DNA of 64,000 nucleotides. It comes from HIMB11 sp965657135 (GTDB taxonomy: Bacteria; Pseudomonadota; Alphaproteobacteria; Rhodobacterales; Rhodobacteraceae). The notes beneath the pieces were generated by a model. It was not told the origin of the DNA, ran no database searches, and saw only the letters and a program-made list of their open reading frames with translations. The stretch is taken from contig CBFHNF010000004.1 in NCBI GenBank assembly GCA_965657135.1, positions 91,337-155,336 of the forward strand. The letters are read 5' to 3'. This document shows, piece after piece, positions 53,701 through 61,854 of this stretch (its first letter is position 1; every line of letters begins with the position of its first letter). Both the position numbers and the translations under genes were made by a program.

Positions 53701-55241
53701 CACCCCACCACGACATTTATTCGATCGAGGATTTGGCCCAGTTGATCTATGACCTAAAGCAGATCAACCCGCGCTGTAAGGTCACGGTGAAATTGGTTGC
53801 AGCCTCTGGCGTTGGTACGATCGCCGCGGGCGTGGCCAAGGCCGAAGCTGACGTCATTCTGATTTCTGGTCACAATGGTGGCACAGGTGCATCGCCTGCA
53901 ACTTCGATCAAATTCGCAGGTTTGCCATGGGAAATGGGTCTGACCGAGGCGCATCAGGTTTTGGCGATGAATAACCTACGCGATCGCGTTACACTGCGTA
54001 CCGACGGCGGTTTGCGCACGGGGCGCGACATCGTCATGGCCGCAATGATGGGTGCCGAGGAATATGGGATCGGAACCGCTGCATTGATTGCAATGGGGTG
54101 TATCATGGTGCGTCAGTGTCAGTCCAACACATGTCCCGTTGGTGTCTGTACACAAGACGAATCCCTGCGTGAAAAGTTCACAGGAAATGCAGATAAAGTT
54201 GTAAATCTGATCACATTCTATGCCCAAGAGGTTCGTGAAATCCTTGCATCAATCGGTGCACGTTCATTGGATGATGTGATTGGGCGTGCTGATTTGTTGG
54301 GTCAGGTCAGCCGCGGCGCGGATCACCTAGATGATTTGGATCTTAATCCTTTGTTGATCAAGGTCGATGGATCAAACAGTATTGCCTATAATCGCGACCG
54401 CGCACGCAATGAAGTTCCTGACACCTTAGATGCAGAGATCGTTCGGGACGCAGCGCGTTTCCTAAATGATGGTGAAAAGATGCAGCTATCCTACACGGTG
54501 CAAAATACGCATCGTTCAGTTGGGACACGCACATCAAGCCATATCGTTCGTAACTTTGGCATGCGTAATAGCTTGCAACCAGATCACTTAACGGTGAAAC
54601 TGACCGGCTCCGCGGGACAGGCGCTTGGTGCATTTGCCGCGCCTGGGCTGAAAATCGAAGTCTCGGGGGATGCGAACGACTATGTTGGTAAAGGTTTGTC
54701 TGGCGGTATGATTTCGGTTCGCCCACCCATGGTAAGTCCGTTGATTGCTGCGGAAAATACAATCATCGGGAACACGGTACTTTATGGGGCAACAGATGGA
54801 TACCTATTCGCAGCAGGGCGCGCAGGCGAACGTTTTGCAGTCCGCAATTCAGGAGCCAAAGTTGTCGTAGAAGGCTGTGGCTCGAATGGATGTGAATACA
54901 TGACCGGTGGCGTTGCCGTCATTTTGGGAACAATCGGTGCGAACTTTGGCGCGGGTATGACTGGTGGGATGGCATATCTCTATGATCCAGAAGATCAGGT
55001 GGAAGATATGTTGAACATGGAATCACTGGTCACATGCCCTGTTACAGTGCAGCATTGGGAAGAACAATTATTGGAATTGATCCAGCGCCATGTCACAGAA
55101 ACAAATTCTGTGAAAGGCGCAGAAATTTTGCGAAATTGGGATCTGGAAAAATCAAATTTTGTTCAGGTCTGTCCCAAAGAGATGCTGAACAAAATTCCGC
55201 ATCCTTTGGGTCTCGAACAGGATGCTGTTCCAGCGGAATAA
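50706..55241 (+). CDS. gltB: Glutamate synthase large subunit
   Basis: 1511 residues, full length. A propeptide of 33 residues precedes the nucleophile C34 in HASCGVGLVV, exposed by maturation. Order: class II amidotransferase domain (about 34-430), central domain, FMN-binding synthase domain with SGHNGGTGASPATSIKFAG, 3Fe-4S cysteines (CIMVRQCQSNTCPVGVC) and the C-terminal beta-helix (about 1270-1470) with repeated G-rich turns. It makes two glutamates from glutamine and 2-oxoglutarate. A strong terminator follows. Confidence 0.97.
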   Translation: MTKFDKNWVATEEAKRRWMAENGLYREEYEHASCGVGLVVSIDGKPSRKVVENGIAALKAVWHRGAVDADGKTGDGAGIHVQIPVPFFYDQVRRTGHEPRMGELIAVGQVFLPRTDFGAQETCRTIVESEILRMGYFIYGWRHVPVEVDCLGEKANATRPEIEQILISNSKGVDEETFERELYVIRRRIEKAAAAAGINGLYLASLSCRSIIYKGMMLAEQVAVFYPDLMDVRFESAFALYHQRYSTNTFPQWWLAQPFRMLAHNGEINTLKGNVNWMKSHEIRMASSAFGDMAEDIKPIIPGGSSDSAALDAVFEVLVRAGRDAPMAKTMLVPESWSKQAKDLPQAWRDMYSYCNSVMEPWDGPAALAMTDGRWVCAGLDRNGLRPLRYVITGDGLLIAGSEVGMVPTDEAIVREKGALGPGQLLAVDMAEGKLYHDIEIKNKLSAAQPFGEWVSKIKDLDEALAQVTEKQLFSGEELRKRQIAAGYSIEEIEQILAPMAEDGKETLASMGDDTPSAVLSKKYRPLSHYFRQNFSQVTNPPIDSLREYRVMSLKTRFGNLKNVLDESSAQTEILVLDSPFVGNAQWDVLMENFSSELVSIDCTFDPNAGDNALRDALERIRSEAEDAVRSGAGHLALTDIASGQGKTAMPMILATSAVHSHLTRRGLRTFCSLNVRSAECIDPHYFAVLIGSGASVVNAYLAEDTLADRIDRGLLNGPLTEVMSRYREAIDQGLLKIMAKMGISVISSYRGGLNFEAVGLSRAMCAEYFPGLISRISGIGVSGIQKKSVEIHNAGWQTDGILPIGGFYKSRKTGETHAWEAQTMHMMQAACNRASYDLWKQYSQRMQANPPIHLRDLLAIKPIGPAVPLEEVESITSIRKRFVTPGMSLGALSPEAHKTLNVAMNRIGAKSDSGEGGEDPAHFHPEPNGDNPSAKIKQVASGRFGVTAEYLNQCEELEIKVAQGAKPGEGGQLPGMKVTDLIARLRHSTKGVTLISPPPHHDIYSIEDLAQLIYDLKQINPRCKVTVKLVAASGVGTIAAGVAKAEADVILISGHNGGTGASPATSIKFAGLPWEMGLTEAHQVLAMNNLRDRVTLRTDGGLRTGRDIVMAAMMGAEEYGIGTAALIAMGCIMVRQCQSNTCPVGVCTQDESLREKFTGNADKVVNLITFYAQEVREILASIGARSLDDVIGRADLLGQVSRGADHLDDLDLNPLLIKVDGSNSIAYNRDRARNEVPDTLDAEIVRDAARFLNDGEKMQLSYTVQNTHRSVGTRTSSHIVRNFGMRNSLQPDHLTVKLTGSAGQALGAFAAPGLKIEVSGDANDYVGKGLSGGMISVRPPMVSPLIAAENTIIGNTVLYGATDGYLFAAGRAGERFAVRNSGAKVVVEGCGSNGCEYMTGGVAVILGTIGANFGAGMTGGMAYLYDPEDQVEDMLNMESLVTCPVTVQHWEEQLLELIQRHVTETNSVKGAEILRNWDLEKSNFVQVCPKEMLNKIPHPLGLEQDAVPAE

Positions 55242-55247
55242 TTGAAA

Positions 55248-55277
55248 AACGGCCGCATTGTGCGGCCGTTTCTTTTT
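55248..55277 (+). terminator. Intrinsic terminator of gltDB
   Basis: AACGGCCGCA / TGCGGCCGTT, a perfect 10-base stem with a three-base loop, is followed by TCTTTTT. It starts seven bases after the gltB stop. Confidence 0.93.
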
Positions 55278-55583
55278 GGACTAGTGACTTTGGATTAGTC
55301 TCGTCATGTAATGTCCTTTTTCTGTATCATGTTTTTATGAAGGGATACCTAGGTTGCAAGATCCTATCATTCCCTAGGTTCTAGGTGATTAACAAATCTA
55401 CAGTTGAAATTAACTTTTTGTCGCAAAAATTATCATTATAAAATTAATCACAACATTTTCCGCGCCGCATCTTATGCGCTATGGAACAGGCAGTTTGCGT
55501 AAAAAAGGTAAACTATTCGCCATCTCTGCCCTTGGTTCAATTTGACGGACGCGGTAAGTTACGCGGAAAATAAAGGTTGAGGC
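55278..55583. other. Gene-free spacer between gltB and mtgA
   Basis: 306 bases, AT-rich. It contains a direct repeat CCTAGGTT, in two copies about 25 bases apart (near 55348 and 55374). No open frame with a ribosome binding site and no structured RNA was recognised. Part must be the mtgA promoter. Confidence 0.5.
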
Positions 55584-56306
55584 ATGTCAAAAAAACCCAC
55601 GAAACGCAGCTCAAGGAAAACGGCAAAAACAGTCTCTAACACTGGGAAATGGCACAAGATTGCCCGCTGGTTTTTCATTGGGTTGTTTTTCTGCATCGTT
55701 GCGGTGTTTGTGATATTTCGGTTTGTTCCCATTCCAACGACACTCTACATATTATCAGAGAAATCACGATTGGGCGCCGTACATGTTGAATGGGTGCCAA
55801 TTGAAGAGATGTCTGAATCTATCAAATTGGCAATTGTTGCGGCAGAGGATGTCAATTTTTGCCAGCACTGGGGATTTGATATGTCTGCCATTCGTGCGGC
55901 GATTGATGATGGGGCGGATCGTGGTGCTTCGACCCTGTCGCAACAAGTGGTTAAAAACACGTTTTTGTGGCATGGACGCAGTTGGACCCGCAAAATGCTT
56001 GAGGCGCTTTTGACCCCGTTGGTTGAACTTTTCTGGTCCAAGCGACGTATTCTGGAAGTTTACTTGAACGTTGCCGAATTTGACACCGGCGTTTTTGGTG
56101 CCGAGGCCGCATCGTTGCATTATTTTGGCATTTCATCCGATACTCTGACTTTGGCAGAAGCTGCGCGTCTTGCCGCGATCCTGCCTGATCCCAAGGAGCG
56201 ATCTGCATCTGCGCCAACCCCGTTTGTGCTGGATCGTGCAGACAATATTCAAGATGGCGCTGTTTTGATCCAAAAAGATCATAGATCACGCTGTTTCATG
56301 GATTGA
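55584..56306 (+). CDS. mtgA: Monofunctional biosynthetic peptidoglycan transglycosylase
   Basis: 240 residues. One N-terminal transmembrane helix (about 30-50) and a GT51 domain: the catalytic glutamate is in AAEDVNFCQHWGFD, and GASTLSQQVVKNTFLW and KRRILEVYLN are the conserved blocks. It polymerises lipid II glycan strands at the periplasmic face and has no transpeptidase domain. Confidence 0.93.
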   Translation: MSKKPTKRSSRKTAKTVSNTGKWHKIARWFFIGLFFCIVAVFVIFRFVPIPTTLYILSEKSRLGAVHVEWVPIEEMSESIKLAIVAAEDVNFCQHWGFDMSAIRAAIDDGADRGASTLSQQVVKNTFLWHGRSWTRKMLEALLTPLVELFWSKRRILEVYLNVAEFDTGVFGAEAASLHYFGISSDTLTLAEAARLAAILPDPKERSASAPTPFVLDRADNIQDGAVLIQKDHRSRCFMD

Positions 56307-56364
56307 TCCCGAACTAAATTTTGTGCCATTTATACGTTGATTTCGAATTGAAAGTTGCCCCAAT

Positions 56365-57030
56365 ATGCTGCGCCTTTATCACGTTCCATTGTCCCCATTT
56401 TGCCGCAAAATTCGTTTGGTGTTGGCCGAAAAGAAGTTGGACGTCGAACTTATCGAAGAGCGTTATTGGGAACAATCGCCAGAATTCTTGCGCCGCAATC
56501 CTGCAGGCAAGGTTCCGATCCTACGTCATGACGGTGCCTTATTAACGGAAAGCACCCCAATTTGCGAATATATCGAAGATCTGAATCCAGAGCCCGCGTT
56601 GATCCCGAAAGACGCTCACGCCCGCTATGAAATGCGCCGATTGGTGTCATGGTTTGATGATAAATTTCATCATGAGGTCACATCAAATCTGTTGTATGAG
56701 CGTGTGAACAAAAAGGTGTCCGGACAGGGTTTTCCCGATAGTAAAAATATTAAAGAGGGTGCGCGAAAAATCAAATATCACCTCGACTATATGGCGTGGT
56801 TATTGGAACATCGGCGCTGGCTGGCGGGTGATACAATGACGCTGGCGGATTTTGCAGCAGCGGCTCATTTGTCTAGCTTGGATTATATTTCAGATGTCGA
56901 TTGGAACCGATCGTCTGTAGTAAAAGATTGGTATGCTAAAATCAAATCGCGCCCTGCATTTAGAAATATCCTGTCAGATCAGGTATCGGGTTTTCCTCCT
57001 CCGCGGCACTATAATGATCTGGATTTTTAG
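56365..57030 (+). CDS. Glutathione S-transferase family protein
   Basis: 221 residues. Thioredoxin-like N-domain: LYHVPLSPFCRKIRLVLAEK, with S/C in the place of the catalytic residue; the GSH-site motif is TESTPICEYIED. The C-terminal helical domain has LAGDTMTLADFAAAAHL (N-capping box). It may conjugate or reduce glutathione adducts; the substrate is unknown. It is followed by queG after 26 bases, in the same direction. Confidence 0.9.
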   Translation: MLRLYHVPLSPFCRKIRLVLAEKKLDVELIEERYWEQSPEFLRRNPAGKVPILRHDGALLTESTPICEYIEDLNPEPALIPKDAHARYEMRRLVSWFDDKFHHEVTSNLLYERVNKKVSGQGFPDSKNIKEGARKIKYHLDYMAWLLEHRRWLAGDTMTLADFAAAAHLSSLDYISDVDWNRSSVVKDWYAKIKSRPAFRNILSDQVSGFPPPRHYNDLDF

Positions 57031-57056
57031 TGCACGTTCCACTCTAGGACACCACC

Positions 57057-58094
57057 GTGTCACTTAAACAGGCGATCATAGATCAGGCCCTGTCCGAGGG
57101 GTTTTCCTTATGCCGATTTACCCACCCTGATAGTATTCCGCAGGTTCCAGATAAGCTGTCCCAATTCATTGATGCGGGGTTTCATGGTCAGATGGCATGG
57201 ATGGCAGAGCGTCAGACATGGCGTGCAAATCCGCGCGCGCTATGGCCAGAGGCACAAAGCATCATCATGCTGGGCGAAAGCTATTCACCAGACCATGATC
57301 CAACAGCAATTTTGGATGAACCTCAGAAAGGGGCGATTTCTGTATATGCGCAAAACAAGGATTATCACGACCTTGTCAAAAAACGCCTTAAACGATTGGC
57401 ACGCTGGCTGATCGCCCATGCAGGTGGCGAGGTAAAGGTTTTCGTCGATACGGCCCCGGTTTCCGAAAAACCGCTGGGTCAGGCGGCAGGATTGGGTTGG
57501 CAAGGGAAACACACAAACTTGGTGAGCCGTGATTTGGGTAACTGGTTCTTCATTGGATCCGTTTTCACAACGTTGCCAATCGCGCCCGATGCCCCCGAGG
57601 TCGATCACTGTGGATCCTGTCAATCTTGTATTACTGCCTGTCCAACGGATGCCTTTCCCGCGCCCTATCAATTGGATGCGCGACGCTGTATTTCCTATCT
57701 GACCATTGAACATTCGGGCCCAGTTGACGAGGCCTTGCGTCCGCTTATGGGTAACCGGATTTATGGATGTGATGATTGTCTGGCAGCATGCCCATGGAAC
57801 AAGTTTGCGCGTCAAGCACGCGATGTGCGCTATCATGCGCGTGAGGATTTAATGGCCCCAAATCTTGCAGCATTGGCCGCATTGGATGATGCTGCATTTC
57901 GGGCCATGTTTTCAGGCAGTCCCATCAAACGGATCGGGCGCGATCGGTTCGTGCGCAATGTGCTTTATGCGATTGGAAATTCCCAAAGTCACAAGTTAAT
58001 GCCGATTGCCGAAAGCCTATTGCATGATGCGGATCCCACCGTTTCAGATGCAGCAGGCTGGGCAATCAAACAGTTGTCGCAAATGGCCCGCTAA
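57057..58094 (+). CDS. queG: Epoxyqueuosine reductase
   Basis: 345 residues from GTG 57057. Two 4Fe-4S clusters: CGSCQSCITACPTDAF and CDDCLAACPWNKFA, with the catalytic-site segment VDTAPVSEKPLGQAAGLGW before them. A C-terminal HEAT-like region (about 285-345) binds tRNA. It reduces epoxyqueuosine to queuosine in the tRNA wobble position with cobalamin as cofactor. Confidence 0.95.
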   Translation: MSLKQAIIDQALSEGFSLCRFTHPDSIPQVPDKLSQFIDAGFHGQMAWMAERQTWRANPRALWPEAQSIIMLGESYSPDHDPTAILDEPQKGAISVYAQNKDYHDLVKKRLKRLARWLIAHAGGEVKVFVDTAPVSEKPLGQAAGLGWQGKHTNLVSRDLGNWFFIGSVFTTLPIAPDAPEVDHCGSCQSCITACPTDAFPAPYQLDARRCISYLTIEHSGPVDEALRPLMGNRIYGCDDCLAACPWNKFARQARDVRYHAREDLMAPNLAALAALDDAAFRAMFSGSPIKRIGRDRFVRNVLYAIGNSQSHKLMPIAESLLHDADPTVSDAAGWAIKQLSQMAR

Positions 58095-58160
58095 ACATGC
58101 CGCAAATAGACAGACCTTTTGTTCAATGCACGCTATCCCAGCGAAAATGAAGGAGCACGC

Positions 58161-60161
58161 ATGACCTATCTTTTGGGCATTGATACAGGTGGCACGTATA
58201 CCGACGCCGTCATACTGCGCGATGAAGAGGTTGTGATCGCCTCAGCTAAGTCATTGACCACGCGACATGATTTGGCAGAAGGTATTGGCAAGGCGGCTGC
58301 AGCGACACTGGAAATTGCTGGTATTGAGGCAAGCGACATCGCTATGGCGTCTTTATCCACTACACTTGCAACCAATGCGCTGGTCGAGGGTCAAGGCGGT
58401 CGTGTGGGTTTGATATTCATTGGATTTCGTGACGGTGACTTGGAAAAACACGGTTTGACCCAGGCGCTTGCGGGCGATCCTGTTCTAGAAATTGCTGGGG
58501 GTCATAATCATGCGGGTGGCGAGGCCGTGGCGCTGGATTTATCGGCTATTGCTGATTGGATCGATCAACAAAATGGAATTTCAGCGTTTGCGGTTGCATC
58601 ACAATTTGCGACACGAAATCCTGCCCATGAATTGGCTGTTTTAAATTTATTGCGTGAAAAAACGGGTAAACCCGTTAGCCTATCACATCAGTTGTCCGCC
58701 AAGTTAAATGGGCCAAGACGCGCTTTGACAGCATTGTTGAATGCGCGCTTGATTGGCTTAATCGATCGGCTTTTGCAGCGCGCTCAATGCGTTCTTTCCG
58801 AACTAGGTGTAGATGCGCCGTTGATGGTGGTGCGCGGCGATGGAGCATTGATTTCACTGAATCAAGCCCGAGATAAGCCAATTGAAACAATTCTCAGCGG
58901 CCCTGCCGCATCCATTGTGGGCGCGCGCTGGTTGACAAACTCGGACAATGCATTGGTGTCCGATATTGGTGGGACAACGACCGACATCGCTGTTTTGCGC
59001 GATGGTTTACCAGCGATTGATCCCGAGGGTGCAAAAGTCGGCCCCTATCGCACAATGGTCGAAGCGGTTGCGATGCGCACCTTTGGATTGGGGGGCGATA
59101 GCGAAGTTCATTTTGTGTCCCAAGGGTTGCAGGGGGGGGTGCTCCTTGGCCCGCGTCGTGTTTTACCTGTATCACTCGCAGCGATGATAGACCCGGATGT
59201 TGTACATGCCGCATTAGACGCCCAGCTGCGCACGACATTGCCCGGAGATTATGACGCACGATTTGTGCGTCGCATTGATGTGTTCGAAGCAGGCGGTCTA
59301 AGCGCGCGTGACGAAGGGGTTTACAATCGGATTACTTCACAATTTCAGCCCATTGGTGAGATCCTAAAAACGCGGATCGAGGCGCAGGCGTTAATGCGGC
59401 TTGTTTCACGTGGGTTGGTGCAGATTTCTGCATTAACGCCATCTGATGCCTCGCACGCTTTGGGGCGTGTTGATGCATGGGATGCAGATGCAGCGGAAAA
59501 GGCGCTCTTGCTGTTTATGCGCCGTCGGACAGGATCGGGTGAATTATTATCCGATGATCCAAAAACCATGGCGCAAATAGTGATTGATCAATTGACACAT
59601 CAAACGGCGTTGGCAATCCTCGAGACAGCATTTGCAGAGGATGCGTACAATTTTGAATTATCACCCCAAGAGCTTGCAAATCATATCATGACGACTCGCG
59701 GACTGGCCCGGCATCGTGGTTTGTTGCGGATTGATTTGGCCATAGACGTACCTGTTGTTGGATTGGGCGCATCTGCCCCCAGCTATTATCCAGCGGTTGG
59801 TGAAAAGCTGGGCTGTCCTGTGGTTTTGTCGGAACATGCTGGTGTTGCTAATGCAATTGGTGCAGTTGTAGGGCGCGTAACATTTCGCAAATCCGCCACA
59901 ATAACCAGTCCGTCAGAGGGTTTGTATCGTGTGCATTTTGGGGAAAAACCACACGATTTTGCCCAAAGTGAAGATGCGCTGGCATTTATAAAAGATGCGC
60001 TATATCAGGCAGCCTTGTCTGATGCCAAGGATGCAGGCGCTGAACAAATTGAAGTTTCAGTGGAGCAGGACATTAAGCTGGCCGACATAGAAAACCGCAA
60101 AGTATTCGTCGAGGCGACGGTCACAGCGACCGCAAAGGGGCGCCCGCGGGTCGCGCATTAA
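58161..60161 (+). CDS. Hydantoinase/oxoprolinase family protein (HyuA-type)
   Basis: 666 residues from ATG 58161, with AAGGAG six bases upstream; a TTG at 58119 is rejected. N-terminal ASKHA-like domain (LLGIDTGGTYTDAVI), central VSDIGGTTTDIAVL phosphate-binding loop and a C-terminal domain. HyuA-type proteins hydrolyse hydantoins or 5-oxoproline with ATP, usually with a HyuB subunit. No hyuB gene is next to it, so it may act alone or have a different substrate. It is followed by a tiny membrane protein gene. Confidence 0.85.
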   Translation: MTYLLGIDTGGTYTDAVILRDEEVVIASAKSLTTRHDLAEGIGKAAAATLEIAGIEASDIAMASLSTTLATNALVEGQGGRVGLIFIGFRDGDLEKHGLTQALAGDPVLEIAGGHNHAGGEAVALDLSAIADWIDQQNGISAFAVASQFATRNPAHELAVLNLLREKTGKPVSLSHQLSAKLNGPRRALTALLNARLIGLIDRLLQRAQCVLSELGVDAPLMVVRGDGALISLNQARDKPIETILSGPAASIVGARWLTNSDNALVSDIGGTTTDIAVLRDGLPAIDPEGAKVGPYRTMVEAVAMRTFGLGGDSEVHFVSQGLQGGVLLGPRRVLPVSLAAMIDPDVVHAALDAQLRTTLPGDYDARFVRRIDVFEAGGLSARDEGVYNRITSQFQPIGEILKTRIEAQALMRLVSRGLVQISALTPSDASHALGRVDAWDADAAEKALLLFMRRRTGSGELLSDDPKTMAQIVIDQLTHQTALAILETAFAEDAYNFELSPQELANHIMTTRGLARHRGLLRIDLAIDVPVVGLGASAPSYYPAVGEKLGCPVVLSEHAGVANAIGAVVGRVTFRKSATITSPSEGLYRVHFGEKPHDFAQSEDALAFIKDALYQAALSDAKDAGAEQIEVSVEQDIKLADIENRKVFVEATVTATAKGRPRVAH

Positions 60162-60204
60162 TTGAATTGGCGCGATTTTGCAGTTTTGTTCTTAGGAGGC
60201 CCCT

Positions 60205-60324
60205 ATGGCAGATACCGCGCGCTTGTTTATCGTTGTGATTGGATTTTGCTTTCTAATCGCTTTTGTTTCTTGGGTTTTTGTCGCATTTTCAAAAACACGG
60301 GTTGTCTTAGAAAATATAGAATAA
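60205..60324 (+). CDS. 39-residue single-pass membrane protein
   Basis: A small gene with a strong ribosome binding site (AGGAGG six bases before ATG). The protein starts MADTARLF and has one hydrophobic helix (about 7-29, with FCFLIAFVSWVFVAF), then a basic-acidic tail, SKTRVVLENIE. I do not recognise a family. It lies 43 bases after the hydantoinase gene and just before the broken SIS gene. The clear ribosome site and membrane-spanning composition support a real gene. Confidence 0.6.
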   Translation: MADTARLFIVVIGFCFLIAFVSWVFVAFSKTRVVLENIE

Positions 60325-60337
60325 GCCGTACGCATAT

Positions 60338-60796
60338 GTGGCGAAGGAAACGCCGCATTTGGACGATCTTGTGTCGGCACTGCTTAGGGCGCAAAATGTG
60401 TATGTGATTGGGCGCGGTGCGGGATTGGGGGCGGCGCAGGAAGTAGCACTTAAGTTGAAAGAATGCTGCTCGCTTCATGCTGAGGCATATTCAGCGTCCG
60501 AGGTTCTGCATGGTCCGTTACAATTGGTGATGAAACCATTGACGGTGTTGATGCTGGATACCGAAGATGCTGCCACCCAAGATAGCATGGACCGAGTCGA
60601 AGCCCGTTTTCAAGAGGTAGGTGGTGAAGTATATCGATTAAAACCCAGCGACTTTGACGTGCCCAAATTAACGCCAGCAGCGTCTGCGGCAATATTGATC
60701 TATCAGTTGTATCCGATCATCCGAAAAGTCGCGATCGCACTTGGATACAACCCAGACCAGCTAGAGACCTTAGCAAAAGTAACGGTAACAGTGTAA
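60338..60796 (+). pseudogene. C-terminal half of a SIS-domain aminosugar gene (GlmS/NagB-II-like)
   Basis: 152 codons from GTG 60338 encode only the second SIS domain of a GlmS-like or NagB-II-like glucosamine-6-phosphate isomerase/deaminase: VYVIGRGAGLGAAQEVALKLKE and HAEAYSASEVLHGPLQL. Full proteins of about 340 residues have two SIS domains; the first is absent, and the frame is closed by a stop 21 bases upstream of the GTG. No ribosome binding site is obvious. It lies before a ROK kinase gene and nagA, as expected for an amino-sugar operon. I consider it a truncated gene, though a single-domain protein is possible. Confidence 0.75.
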
Positions 60797-60954
60797 ATGG
60801 ATACCGTTCTGAAAAATAAGGTATCTGATTTGCCATTATCCATTGCACTGCTGAACAGAAGCAGTGTCAAATATGAAAAAAGTGATCGACAGAGGTTTTC
60901 TTTAGCATGCCATTGGACATCATTAAAACGTATGAAGTACCGCGAGGTGCCACA

Positions 60955-61854
60955 ATGAAGGCAGTTGGTTTGGATTTAGGTGGATCCAAAATAGAAGCGC
61001 AAATTTTTGACGCTAATTGGAAAATGTTTGACAAACGTCGTGTTGACACACCCGATACATATGATGGCCTTTTGTCAACAATAGCGGAACTCATCAAGTG
61101 GTGTAGGTCAGTTGATCCGCTTGCACCAATTGGGATTGGGGCCCCAGGTATATTTTCGTCGGATGGTTATGCACTGACGGCAAACCTGCCTGCGACCAAC
61201 CAAAAAATTGTGCACGATGTATGTGATATGATTGATCAAGGCATTGAGTATATCAACGATGGTCGTGCGTTTGCGCTGTCTGAGGCCGTTTTTGGCGCGG
61301 GACGTGGGTGCGAAATGACCCTTGGTTTGATTTTGGGAACAGGCGTTGGTGCCGGTATGACGTGGCATGGTGAACTGATTGGTGATCCACATTCGATTGC
61401 AGGGGAAATCGGTCATATTGCGGCACCATTCGCCGTCTGCGAGGGCCTTCCAATTTTTGAATGTGGTTGCGGTCGAACGGCATGTTATGAGACCTACGCA
61501 TCAGGGCCAGGGTTAACCCGATTGGCCGAATATTACACAGGATCTCCCTTATCGCCTATTCAGGTTGCAGCTCAGAAATCCAACAATGAATTGGTCCAAA
61601 AAGCCTGGGAAAAGTGGTGCGAAATCGTCGCTGAAATGATAATTACCGCATCGTTTCATATAGCACCAGATAGAGTGATCTTAGGTGGGGGATTGTCCAA
61701 TATTCATGGCGTCGTTGATGATTTAACCAAGGCCATTGATAAACGGTATCTGCCAAAGGTCGGGCGCCCCAGAATTGTTTTGGCACAAGCAGGAGATGCT
61801 AGTGGCGCACGTGGTGCTGCCTATGCTGCATACTTGAAAGGACGGCTGAAATGA
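60955..61854 (+). CDS. ROK-family sugar kinase (likely N-acetylglucosamine kinase)
   Basis: 299 residues from ATG 60955, with GAGGTG six bases upstream; an ATG at 60907 adds 16 residues. Phosphate loop in GLDLGGSKIEAQIF, catalytic aspartate in YINDGRAFALSEA, ROK signature with GEIGHIAAP, and the zinc-binding CGCGRTACYETYASG. ROK kinases phosphorylate glucose, GlcNAc, ManNAc or fructose. Overlap with nagA (four bases) favours GlcNAc. It completes GlcNAc use with NagA. Confidence 0.85.
   Translation: MKAVGLDLGGSKIEAQIFDANWKMFDKRRVDTPDTYDGLLSTIAELIKWCRSVDPLAPIGIGAPGIFSSDGYALTANLPATNQKIVHDVCDMIDQGIEYINDGRAFALSEAVFGAGRGCEMTLGLILGTGVGAGMTWHGELIGDPHSIAGEIGHIAAPFAVCEGLPIFECGCGRTACYETYASGPGLTRLAEYYTGSPLSPIQVAAQKSNNELVQKAWEKWCEIVAEMIITASFHIAPDRVILGGGLSNIHGVVDDLTKAIDKRYLPKVGRPRIVLAQAGDASGARGAAYAAYLKGRLK

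Noticed and set aside
60797..60957. Open frame of about 50 codons between the SIS fragment and the ROK kinase
   Set aside because: No ribosome binding site, no recognisable protein pattern, and it overlaps the kinase start; probably noncoding.
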